From positions 1 to 13,700 of the forward strand of contig CAZXEN010000038.1 in NCBI GenBank assembly GCA_964639765.1: a stretch of DNA of 13,700 nucleotides, read 5' to 3'. Made by a program: the position numbers and the translations under genes. Positions within the stretch are counted from its first letter, which is position 1. Each line of letters opens with the position of its first letter. Origin of the DNA: Scybalousia_A sp964639765. Its GTDB lineage: Bacteria; Bacteroidota; Bacteroidia; Bacteroidales; P3. The notes beneath the pieces are model-generated. The model worked only from the letters and a program-made list of their open reading frames with translations. It ran no database searches and was not told where the DNA came from. Positions 7,623 to 13,700 of this stretch are shown one piece after another.

Positions 7623-8528
7623 ATGACACAAAATCCTCCACAGTTACAAGGCAATGACAGGGTAGCAATCTTATCTACTGCCCGCAAGATTACCTTACCG
7701 GAAGTTCTTCCAGCCATTCAGCTGTATTCTTCTTGGGGACTCAATGTTGTTGTCGGCAGAACAATCAGCAAGGTATGTAATCAATATGCAGGCACAGACG
7801 AAGAAAGAGCAGGAGACTTGCAGGCAATGTTGGACAACAAAGATATAAGAGCTGTCTTTTGTGCAAGAGGAGGCTATGGCAGTACACGAATAATAGACAG
7901 GCTCAATTTTGCTTTCATGGAGAAAAATCCCAAATGGATTGTAGGATATTCAGATGTTACGGCTCTGCTTATGCACTTGTATTACAAGCACGGCATAAGT
8001 TCCATTCACGGAACCATGCCTGTAAACATAACAGACAGAAAATCCTGTGTGGCTTATGACAGTCTGAAAAAAGTTCTTTTTGAGAACGCAAACGAGATGC
8101 AGGCACCATACGATGAGAAGAACGTTTGCGGAAAGGCAAAAGGCGATTTGATAGGAGGGAATCTGTCTGTCATGTATTCTTTGCTGGGTTCTGAAAGTTT
8201 TGGCGAAACAAAAGACAAAATACTTGTGATAGAGGATTTGGACGAGTATCTTTATCATATAGACAGAATGCTTCTGGCTTTGAAAAGAGCAGACAAACTT
8301 TCAGGGATAAAAGCTCTTGTTGTGGGGAGATTTACGGATTTGCATGACAATGACACTCCTTTTGGAAAAGATTACAAAGAAATTATCCTTAATACAATGA
8401 AAGATTATAATATCCCTATTGCTTTTGATGTGCCTATAGGACATATAGGAAAGGAAAACCATGCTTTTATCCATGGAAAGCAGGCTGAGGTGGAAATAAC
8501 AACACAAGGGACAAGGATTTCTCAATAA
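7623..8528 (+). CDS. LD-carboxypeptidase (murein tetrapeptide carboxypeptidase, LdcA type)
   Basis: This encodes 301 residues without a signal peptide, so it is cytosolic, as expected for an S66-family enzyme that removes the terminal D-alanine from recycled murein tetrapeptides. The catalytic Ser-Glu-His set is in place by family comparison: S110 in IVGYSDVTALL, E204 in LVIEDLDEYLYHIDRML and H274 in PIGHIGKENHAF. The oxyanion-side motif ARGGYGSTRIIDRL (81-94) and IHGTMPVN (128-135) are also typical. The frame continues upstream to an ATG at 7539, but the N-terminal MTQNPPQLQGNDRVAIL at 7623 aligns with where family members begin, and a promoter box lies between the two starts. The lipoprotein gene follows after 11 nt, so the two probably share a transcript. 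The protein looks complete and functional. Confidence 0.93.
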   Translation: MTQNPPQLQGNDRVAILSTARKITLPEVLPAIQLYSSWGLNVVVGRTISKVCNQYAGTDEERAGDLQAMLDNKDIRAVFCARGGYGSTRIIDRLNFAFMEKNPKWIVGYSDVTALLMHLYYKHGISSIHGTMPVNITDRKSCVAYDSLKKVLFENANEMQAPYDEKNVCGKAKGDLIGGNLSVMYSLLGSESFGETKDKILVIEDLDEYLYHIDRMLLALKRADKLSGIKALVVGRFTDLHDNDTPFGKDYKEIILNTMKDYNIPIAFDVPIGHIGKENHAFIHGKQAEVEITTQGTRISQ

Positions 8529-8539
8529 CGGGCAAAAAG

Positions 8540-10168
8540 ATGAAAAAAATAATAGGCTTGGTAATATCTGTTTTGATTGTATATTCCTGTGCAAGGATAG
8601 TAACCCCAAATGGAGGTCCAAGGGACTACACTCCGCCGAAGGTGAAGAAGAGTTTTCCTGAAAACAATTCCACCAATTTCTCCAAAAAAGAGATAAGAAT
8701 AGACTTTGACGAGTATATTGTGTTGGAAAACGTGTCCCAGAAACTTATTGTCTCTCCTCCTTTGAGGCACAAGCCAAATGTGGTTTCCAGATTGAAGTCT
8801 CTTTATATAAAGGACTTGGATTCTTTGCAGGAGAATACGACATATATCTTTGATTTAGGCGATGCGGTAAGGGATTTCAACGAAAACAATCCTATACCAC
8901 ATTTTGTTTTTGCTTTTTCCACAGGAAATGACATAGACACTATGACCTATTATGGGCGTTTGCTTAATTCCTATACACTGAAAGCAGAGAAAGGAAAATA
9001 TGTTGCCTTGTATTCTTCTGACAACAAAGACATACAGACTTCCACTCTTCCGGATTATATCACAAGGTGCGACAGCATGGGAAGGTTTCGTTTCTACAAT
9101 ATAAAGGAAGGAGATTATTCTTTGCTCGCATACGATGACCACAACAACAATCTTATATATGATTTGGCAACAGAGGGAATAGGATTTTCCACAGGTGTGG
9201 TTTCTGTCAAAGGGAATGATACTTTGTTCAGGGGTGATACTGTTTTCTTCAACGAGGCAAGAGACACCGTACTGAAACTTGATGAGGTTAAATTCTCTGC
9301 AGAAAAAGAGATAACGCTTGCCTTGTCTAGGCCGATTAGCGATAGTTTTCTTATAGAGTTTCTTTCACCTGTTCTGCAGGAAAATGAGTATATTGTCAAT
9401 AAACAAAACACCGACACTTCGGCAAACGTGAATATCTATATACTTTCAAAAGAAAATGCGGATACTGTGAAATTCATTGTTCAGGACAAAAACGGTTTCA
9501 AGGAAAAGAAAGAACTCACCTACCAAAGAAAGAAAGCAAGAAAGGATGAAAGGAAAACATTTGCTTTCACTTTGGAGCAGAACAAGATACCATATTACGA
9601 TACCATAGCCTTGAACTGCCCTTTTCCGCTGAAACAGGATTTTGTCTTGCCTGCTGTTCTTATAAAAGACAGCGACACTGTGGCAATACATTTTACACAG
9701 GACAGAAGTAATGCTAAAAGGCTTGTATCTGATTATGCCTTACAGGAAAATTCCAGATATACTCTTGTTGTGGATTCTTCTCTTGCTGTTAATGGCAGAG
9801 GAGAGACGAATGACAGCCTCGTGGCTCCTTTCTCCACAGACTCAAGAGATGACTATTCCCGCTTTATTCTTGCTCTTACGGACAGCATCAACAAAGACAA
9901 GCAATACATACTTACTCTTTTTGACAGCAAAAACAACAAAGTGGGCAAGGATATTGTCTGTCTTGCAAACAAAGAAAAGATAGTCTTTGAGCATCTGCAG
10001 GAAGGAGAATATAAACTAAGGCTTATAAGCGATGACAACCACAACGGTCAATGGGACAGGGGAGACTTTGTTTTGCACAAGCAGGCAGAAAAAATACAGT
10101 ACTATCCCCAGACAATCAATATCCGCAGGGGCTGGGAGAGAGAAGAAGAATGGATACTTGAAAGATAA
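8540..10168 (+). CDS. Lipoprotein with SbsA-type Ig-like domain
   Basis: The product has 542 residues. A short hydrophobic leader ends in a lipobox, VYSC with C17 as the acylated residue, and is followed by the characteristic ARIVTPNGGPRDYTPPK. Residues about 30-128 form an SbsA-like Ig domain: PENNSTNFSKKEIRIDFDEYI (split at 40-60), ENTTYIFDLGDAVRDFNENN (98-117) and FVFAFSTGN (122-130). The middle contains a beta-rich region, probably a carboxypeptidase-regulatory-like fold. Two DxNxN acidic loops (DDHNNNLIYD near 199-208 and DDNHNGQWDRGD near 498-509) look like possible calcium-binding turns. The C-terminus is charged (GWEREEEWILER). This architecture is common and widely conserved in Bacteroidota, with no function I can name. 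It is anchored to the inner or outer membrane. It is co-oriented 11 nt after the LD-carboxypeptidase and ends at a strong hairpin terminator. Confidence 0.88.
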   Translation: MKKIIGLVISVLIVYSCARIVTPNGGPRDYTPPKVKKSFPENNSTNFSKKEIRIDFDEYIVLENVSQKLIVSPPLRHKPNVVSRLKSLYIKDLDSLQENTTYIFDLGDAVRDFNENNPIPHFVFAFSTGNDIDTMTYYGRLLNSYTLKAEKGKYVALYSSDNKDIQTSTLPDYITRCDSMGRFRFYNIKEGDYSLLAYDDHNNNLIYDLATEGIGFSTGVVSVKGNDTLFRGDTVFFNEARDTVLKLDEVKFSAEKEITLALSRPISDSFLIEFLSPVLQENEYIVNKQNTDTSANVNIYILSKENADTVKFIVQDKNGFKEKKELTYQRKKARKDERKTFAFTLEQNKIPYYDTIALNCPFPLKQDFVLPAVLIKDSDTVAIHFTQDRSNAKRLVSDYALQENSRYTLVVDSSLAVNGRGETNDSLVAPFSTDSRDDYSRFILALTDSINKDKQYILTLFDSKNNKVGKDIVCLANKEKIVFEHLQEGEYKLRLISDDNHNGQWDRGDFVLHKQAEKIQYYPQTINIRRGWEREEEWILER

Positions 10169-10214
10169 GACTGTTTGTCTGAGATTAGTTTTCTTACTTT
10201 TTATGGATAAGGTT

Positions 10215-10249
10215 AAAAGGAAGAAGAATGTAGCATTCTTCTTCTTTTT
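10215..10249. terminator. Bidirectional Rho-independent terminator
   Basis: A 16-bp stem (arms 10215-10230 and 10234-10249, one G-T wobble) closes over a TAG loop, with a T-run built into the right arm and an A-run in the left. It lies 46 nt after the lipoprotein stop and just touches the stop of the convergent transglutaminase-like gene (10248-10250), so it can end both transcripts. Confidence 0.85.
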
Positions 10250-11741
10250 ACTGTTGTATTGGATTAAGTTCCAAGATTTTTGCATTTACGTTGATGTATG
10301 ACGGTTGAGACATACCTACACTTGCTCCTATATATGTAGGGTCGCATACATAATATTTCTTTCCTTTGTGAATAAAATAATCACCTGTAACATTGAAATT
10401 TTCAGGGAAACATACCGCTGTTGCGATGTGGTCGGGATAATCCAACAGGACAACATCAAGTTTCAGGATATACCTTACAAGATATGAGAATAAAATGGCT
10501 CTGTCTTCACAATCATTCTTGGGATAAAAGAAATTCTCTTCAAAAAAGAAAGGTTTTTCATAGCCAAACTGCTCTTGATCTGTAGCATAATCAAATCCGT
10601 ACTGCATATAGTTCAATAATACAGAAACTGCTTGATATGTACTTTGGCCTTTTACCATGGCAACAAAGTATTTGTCAATATTATCCTTTAGTTCATGGCT
10701 TATCATTGCATTAGCATAGAAAGTTATTTCCACCTGAGGATAGTTCTTGTAAAAATCTATAATGTTTTCATTTGTTTCTATTTCCACTGTGCTGTTATTT
10801 ACTGTGCGGACATATCTGTTTGAAGATGTTTTTTTAACAGGCAGTAAAGGACTTTTGCTTATAGACATATCCAGAGGCAGGACAGCATTTTCCATATTAC
10901 AGGTATAGGAATATATATCGCCGTCTAATTTTCTTTGTTCATTGTTTGGCAGAAAGATATAGTATTTTTTCCCTTCTATTTTTACATAAGGAGTGGAATA
11001 AACTGTGCAGTCTATGGCAAGCAGACAGGCAAGTCCTTTGTCTGTACGGGCAATTTTTACGTTGTATTCCATTTGATTCATAAGGAAAACAGTTGCAGCC
11101 ACTTGTCTGTTGGCGTCACTGAACATAGTCTTTGCCAAATTCAGTGTCATTTCATACACAGCCCAATCGTTCAGGTTTAGCTTCTGTTGTTGCAATAGAA
11201 GTCTGTTGATACACGATTGCAGATTGTTTTTGGTCATTTGTTGCCAAAACATACTTACTCCTTGTTCATCTGTATTGGTAAGAATACATTTTTTGATTTT
11301 GTCCTTTTGGGGTATTTCCAAAGCAATATTGGCGTTATAAAACATTATGCTTGTTTTTTCCATATTGTTTGTATCTATTGGAAGAGGAAGAACTTTTGGC
11401 TTTTCAGGTGCTTTCTGAGGAGATGGTACTACATCTCCTTCTGGCAGACGGTTGTTTCCCTTGTTTTCTCCAACAGTGTCTGGAGGTGTCGTAGGTTTTG
11501 GTCTTACAGGTAAAGGTTGAGGTTTATCCACTTTGAACAAAGACCATTCTTCTTCCAAAGCTCTGGCAAAACGCATATTGATACTGTCTCTGAAATCCTG
11601 AAACTTTTTCTCTGATTGTTGTTTAAATTTGTCAAAGTTGTCCTGTTCTGTCCATGCGGTGTCTATTAGCCAGCCGTCTTCTTGTGCATATAGGCTTCCA
11701 ATGCTGATAAACAACAATATCAATAAACTTGCTTTTTTCAT
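10248..11741 (-). CDS. Exported transglutaminase-like (papain-fold) protein
   Basis: The product has 497 residues with a signal peptide (MKKASLLILLFISIGSLYA, cut before Q20). A charged, probably helical segment (36-70, with FDKFKQQSEKKFQDF) leads into a proline-rich linker (74-121). The C-terminal region has a transglutaminase-like triad: C411 in KNDCEDRAILFSYLVR, H438 in YPDHIATAV and D467 in CDPTYIGASVGM. All three residues are intact, so it could be an active amidase, peptidase or crosslinking enzyme in the periplasm or outside the cell; no substrate can be read from sequence. ATG at 11741 is chosen because it starts the signal peptide; a GTG at 11789 would add 16 charged residues in front of it. 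It follows the LPP20-like gene after 107 nt containing a hairpin but no exact -7 box, so co-transcription is likely. Confidence 0.85.
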   Translation of the reverse strand: MKKASLLILLFISIGSLYAQEDGWLIDTAWTEQDNFDKFKQQSEKKFQDFRDSINMRFARALEEEWSLFKVDKPQPLPVRPKPTTPPDTVGENKGNNRLPEGDVVPSPQKAPEKPKVLPLPIDTNNMEKTSIMFYNANIALEIPQKDKIKKCILTNTDEQGVSMFWQQMTKNNLQSCINRLLLQQQKLNLNDWAVYEMTLNLAKTMFSDANRQVAATVFLMNQMEYNVKIARTDKGLACLLAIDCTVYSTPYVKIEGKKYYIFLPNNEQRKLDGDIYSYTCNMENAVLPLDMSISKSPLLPVKKTSSNRYVRTVNNSTVEIETNENIIDFYKNYPQVEITFYANAMISHELKDNIDKYFVAMVKGQSTYQAVSVLLNYMQYGFDYATDQEQFGYEKPFFFEENFFYPKNDCEDRAILFSYLVRYILKLDVVLLDYPDHIATAVCFPENFNVTGDYFIHKGKKYYVCDPTYIGASVGMSQPSYINVNAKILELNPIQQ

Positions 11742-11793
11742 TTTCTTGTGTTCTTTGTTTAGTGGTTGAACTTTTTTTTGTCTATTCACTTAT

Positions 11794-11828
11794 GATATAT
11801 GGCAGAAGTTCTATTTCTGCCATATATC
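11794..11828. other. Strong intergenic hairpin between LPP20-like and transglutaminase-like genes
   Basis: A perfect 14-bp inverted repeat (GATATATGGCAGAA at 11794-11807, its complement at 11815-11828) has a 7-nt loop. On the minus strand, where both flanking genes are transcribed, no U-run follows, so it is not a canonical terminator. It may stabilise or split the two-gene mRNA, or lie in the leader of the downstream gene. Confidence 0.6.
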
Positions 11829-11848
11829 TCAGGATTTTTGTTTTTCTG

Positions 11849-12490
11849 TTATTTTACTCCGTTGCCAACTGTATTTTCCAAGACTTTCTCGTATTCTGGT
11901 TTAAAGTCGTCCAGGTCTTTTTTTAGTTCATCTTTGGCGTTTTGCAGGAGCATGTCTTTTATTGCCTTTGTATTATAAAGCAGTACCACATGCACCTCAT
12001 AGTTTTTGTTTTCCAGAATTTTGTAATATTCCTGTGCAACCAAAACTCTGTTAAGTTTTTGTGCGACCAACTGAGTACTTTTTTCCAAAGCTTTGGTCAC
12101 AGAGGCTGCTTCTTCAGAAGAAAGAGTGGAATTGCCTAAAGATATTTTGGCTTCAGCCATTACGGTTGTCTGTACTTGACCAGCAAGACGGACCTTTGCA
12201 ATATTAACGGCTTCCATTTTTGCTGTATTGAAAGAATTACCTATAGCCATACTTGCTTCCGAAAGATACTTAGGCATTCCTTCTTCATCCTTTTCAGACA
12301 TTTTTGCATAGAACTCTTCCAACTGCTGGTGTAGAGGCAAGCCCATGGTTTTATATCCTTCTTTAGTTAAACGCTTGGTTTCTTTTTTTGCTTCTTTTTT
12401 CTGTTGTTTTGTCTGAGCCTGAGTGTTTGAACCCAACATAACCAATGTTGCCAAAGCAACCATTCCGATAATTGAAACTAATTTTTTCAT
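11849..12490 (-). CDS. LPP20-like exported protein
   Basis: The product has 213 residues with a signal peptide (MKKLVSIIGMVALATLVMLGSNTQA, cut before Q26) and no lipobox cysteine, so it should be a soluble periplasmic or secreted protein despite family members that are lipoproteins. A lysine-rich segment (TKQQKKEAKKETKRLTKEGY, 27-46) precedes the motif MGLPLHQQLEEFY (49-61). The core at about 85-185 shows the LPP20 pattern of regularly spaced alanines, NTAKMEAVNIAKVRLAGQV (88-106), a helical segment and a terminal strand NYEVHVVLLYNTKAI (163-177). Homologous proteins of this layout are common in Bacteroidales without a known role. The downstream transglutaminase-like gene is probably in the same transcript. 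A possible 26-codon leader reading frame ends four nt before the ATG. Confidence 0.8.
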   Translation of the reverse strand: MKKLVSIIGMVALATLVMLGSNTQAQTKQQKKEAKKETKRLTKEGYKTMGLPLHQQLEEFYAKMSEKDEEGMPKYLSEASMAIGNSFNTAKMEAVNIAKVRLAGQVQTTVMAEAKISLGNSTLSSEEAASVTKALEKSTQLVAQKLNRVLVAQEYYKILENKNYEVHVVLLYNTKAIKDMLLQNAKDELKKDLDDFKPEYEKVLENTVGNGVK

Positions 12491-12494
12491 TTTA

Positions 12495-12575
12495 CTATAA
12501 TTTTTTTTGTTGATTAATATTATTTCTTTTGTCTTTACAATAATACATAGGCAGGATATTCTGCAAATCTATCAT
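12495..12575 (-). CDS. Possible leader ORF, 26 codons, upstream of the LPP20-like gene
   Basis: An ATG at 12575 opens a frame beginning MIDLQNILPMYYCK and ending at a TAG (12495-12497), four nt before the LPP20-like start. Its first 11 codons resemble those of a second leader-like frame at 13585-13632 (MIDFQINLPIY). Differences between the copies concentrate at third codon positions. Against translation, the best -7 box in the region (12564-12571) lies inside it, so a transcript from that box would lack the ATG. Coding status is unproven. Confidence 0.3.
   Translation of the reverse strand: MIDLQNILPMYYCKDKRNNINQQKKL
12543..12575 (-). promoter_or_regulatory. Shared 33-nt upstream element, copy A, with -7 box
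   Basis: Minus strand pattern ATGATAGATTTkCA, 8 nt, TGCCTATkTAT, 25 of 33 positions identical to copy B at 13600-13632. It contains TAGATTTG (12571-12564), an exact TAnnTTTG match, with no visible TTTG -33 element. If this is the promoter, the conserved TGCCTAT lies just past the transcription start and the leader is about 65 nt. The remaining gene-free DNA between 12576 and 12664 is T-rich on the plus strand and shows nothing I can name. Confidence 0.45.
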
Positions 12576-12664
12576 TTATTTGTGCTTTTTTTTGTTTTTT
12601 TAGTTTGTTATTTTGTATTTGTTATTGGCTGTTATTGTTTGAAGGACAGAATTTTATAGGTATT

Positions 12665-12753
12665 AAAAAAAGAGTTGGTTTTTTTCAAAAAAATCTTGGT
12701 TTTTATATACAAAAGAGTTGATATTTTTTTTCAAAAACCAACTCTTTTTTTTT
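12665..12753. repeat. Degenerate ~22-nt repeats with overlapping hairpin arms; likely terminator of the DUF4384 gene
   Basis: Three plus-strand direct repeats start near 12665, 12687 and 12708-12711 (poly-A, GAGTTGG or a variant, poly-T, C). They are followed by an inverted copy at 12733-12753. In the minus-strand RNA the inverted copy is the 5' arm. It can pair with 12711-12720 (10 bp, 18-nt loop) or with 12665-12683 (19 bp, 49-nt loop), and both partners end in a U-run. It lies 13 nt after the DUF4384 stop, so alternative tandem terminators are the simplest reading. Confidence 0.6.
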
Positions 12754-12766
12754 GTAATATATCTCT

Positions 12767-13588
12767 TTATTTACCCACTATGCCTATTGTTTGAAATTTT
12801 ACCGTTCTTTGGTTGGCAGGAATATCCAACAGCCATTCTATGAATTCCTCATAGTTACATATCTCCTTGTCGTATGGTATCTGTTTTTTCAGAGCAACAA
12901 CAAATATAAGCGTTGTCTCTATACGGTCATTTGTCTGTTTGAATGTTTCCAACTTCAGAGGATTGCCAAGACAGTATTCCTTTGGTAGAAGCGGGAAATG
13001 ATACGTGCTTTCTTTCTTGAAAACAAGGTCTGAGTATTTGTTTTTTAGAGGATATATCTGTTCTCCCTCCACTTTTGCATTCGGTTCTTGGTCAAACCAG
13101 AATATCCTTACATAGCAGTCTTGTCCATAAGGGGTAATGCTGAACTGTACTCTTTCTTCCTCTCTGTATGTTTCTTTCAGTCCTTCTATTTTTATTCTGA
13201 ATGTTGCATCGCTTTCTTCTTCTATTACAACATCTGCTACAATTTTTGCAGTTACTTTTATGGCATTGTCTATGACTTCGTCTTTGTATTCGGGTTGTTG
13301 TCTTAATCTTACTTGTCCGTCCAAAAGCAGAAGACTCAGTTCTTTGTTGGCAATATTGGAAAAAGATGATCCTTCTTTATCTATCAGCACAGTGCTGAAA
13401 GAATGAATCATTTCTGTTACACCTGCTTCTTGCAGGGCAATAAGTTTTGCATTGTACAAAGCTTCTTTGCGTACCTGTGTTATATCCGTTCCTATTGCTT
13501 GACCCTCAGCATTTACTTTCTTTGTCTTTTGTGCTTGTGAGGAAAGAACAGTTATGAATATAAACACTATTAGAATCGTTCTTTTCAT
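12767..13588 (-). CDS. Exported LPP20-like/DUF4384 protein
   Basis: The product has 273 residues with a signal peptide (MKRTILIVFIFITVLSSQA, cut before Q20). Residues 23-125 resemble an LPP20/FlgT-N-type domain: VNAEGQAIGTDITQVRKEA (25-43) and LYNAKLIALQEAG (44-56), then a strand KVTAKIVADVVIEEE (111-125). Residues about 140-240 resemble DUF4384: YREEERVQFSITPYGQDCYV (141-160), the aromatic strand RIFWFDQE, a YPL turn (179-181) and the late strand TTLIFVVALKKQIPY (225-239). It has no lipobox, so it should be periplasmic or secreted. DUF4384 and LPP20 domains recur together in envelope-associated proteins of unknown function. It is followed by the repeat/terminator region, so it is probably a separate transcript from the LPP20-like gene. 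A 15-codon leader-like frame ends in a TGA overlapping its ATG. Confidence 0.78.
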   Translation of the reverse strand: MKRTILIVFIFITVLSSQAQKTKKVNAEGQAIGTDITQVRKEALYNAKLIALQEAGVTEMIHSFSTVLIDKEGSSFSNIANKELSLLLLDGQVRLRQQPEYKDEVIDNAIKVTAKIVADVVIEEESDATFRIKIEGLKETYREEERVQFSITPYGQDCYVRIFWFDQEPNAKVEGEQIYPLKNKYSDLVFKKESTYHFPLLPKEYCLGNPLKLETFKQTNDRIETTLIFVVALKKQIPYDKEICNYEEFIEWLLDIPANQRTVKFQTIGIVGK

Positions 13589-13632
13589 TGTTTTTTATTA
13601 TAAATAGGCAAATTGATTTGAAAATCTATCAT
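13585..13632 (-). CDS. Possible 15-codon leader ORF overlapping the DUF4384 start
   Basis: An ATG at 13632 encodes MIDFQINLPIYNKKQ and stops at TGA (13587-13585). That stop overlaps the ATG of the DUF4384 gene (13588-13586) in an ATGA arrangement typical of translational coupling. The first 11 residues resemble those of the leader-like frame before the LPP20-like gene (identical at M, I, D, Q, L, P, Y). The frame is very short and could be fortuitous within a conserved promoter element. Confidence 0.33.
   Translation of the reverse strand: MIDFQINLPIYNKKQ
13600..13632 (-). promoter_or_regulatory. Shared 33-nt upstream element, copy B
   Basis: Same pattern as copy A: ATGATAGATTTTCA, 8 nt, TGCCTATTTAT. 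The -7-like box TAGATTTT (13628-13621) misses the consensus by its last base, and no -33 TTTG is visible. It lies 11 nt upstream of the DUF4384 ATG, whereas copy A lies 52 nt upstream of its gene. The remaining 68 bases to the window edge show no gene I can support. Confidence 0.4.
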
Positions 13633-13700
13633 TGTTTTGCTATCTAATAATATATTCGTCAATGTTTTTTGTTTGGGAAGAGAAGTTGATTCCTATCTTA

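Noticed and set aside
8855..9691. Minus-strand open frames opposite the lipoprotein gene
   Set aside because: They lie wholly within a well-supported coding frame and show no family motifs.
11742..11789. GTG start extending the transglutaminase-like protein by 16 residues
   Set aside because: It would bury the signal peptide behind a charged tail.
12576..12664. T-rich 90-nt stretch considered as a small RNA or promoter up-element
   Set aside because: No hairpin, box or reading frame is convincing; it looks like simple-composition spacer DNA.
1..13700. CRISPR arrays, tRNAs, insertion sequences, toxin-antitoxin or defence genes
   Set aside because: No regularly spaced repeats, cloverleaf sequence, transposase or defence motif was seen; the only tandem repeats are the AT-rich ones at 12665-12753.

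Overview
This is an AT-rich, gene-dense stretch of a Bacteroidota chromosome, most likely order Bacteroidales. Four things point there. Exported proteins start with MKK/MKR-type signal peptides ending in AQ or SQ. Gene starts have little Shine-Dalgarno signal. TAnnTTTG (-7) promoter boxes sit upstream of several genes. The families present include PorT, a DUF5686-type barrel, an SbsA-Ig-like lipoprotein and a type IX-style surface protein. I see no tRNA, rRNA, CRISPR, IS element or prophage signature. The window looks like ordinary envelope-focused chromosome, not a mobile or defence island.

Layout. (1) 1-1800, minus: the first 600 codons of a secreted multi-domain beta-sandwich (FN3-like) protein, cut by the left edge just where a type IX sorting domain would be expected. 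(2) 1921-4156, minus: a PorT-type T9SS outer-membrane barrel followed, one base after its stop, by a COG2509 FAD-dependent oxidoreductase. (3) 4317-7485, minus: a Wzx/MATE-type polysaccharide flippase, a short DUF5686-like outer-membrane barrel overlapping it by 22 nt, then a small outer-membrane barrel. (4) 7486-7622: a divergent promoter region with two good Bacteroidota -7 boxes back to back. (5) 7623-10168, plus: an LD-carboxypeptidase (murein tetrapeptide carboxypeptidase type) and an SbsA-Ig-like lipoprotein 11 nt downstream. (6) 10215-10249: a strong bidirectional terminator between convergent genes. (7) 10248-13588, minus: three exported proteins, in transcription order a DUF4384/LPP20-like protein, an LPP20-like protein and a transglutaminase-like cysteine-protease-fold protein.

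Functionally nearly everything acts at or beyond the inner membrane: export (PorT), a probable export substrate, outer-membrane barrels, glycan flipping, peptidoglycan recycling and periplasmic or lipid-anchored proteins. The exception is the cytosolic FAD enzyme, probably co-transcribed with porT.

The least explained signal is a shared 33-nt element upstream of the two LPP20-like genes (12543-12575 and 13600-13632). Both copies begin with ATG and stay open in the same frame to a stop at or just before the next start codon, encoding MID[L/F]QxxLP[M/I]Y. Five of the eight differences between copies fall at third codon positions. It may be a pair of related leader peptides or a shared promoter/operator. 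A degenerate ~22-nt repeat with alternative hairpins (12665-12753) separates these two genes.
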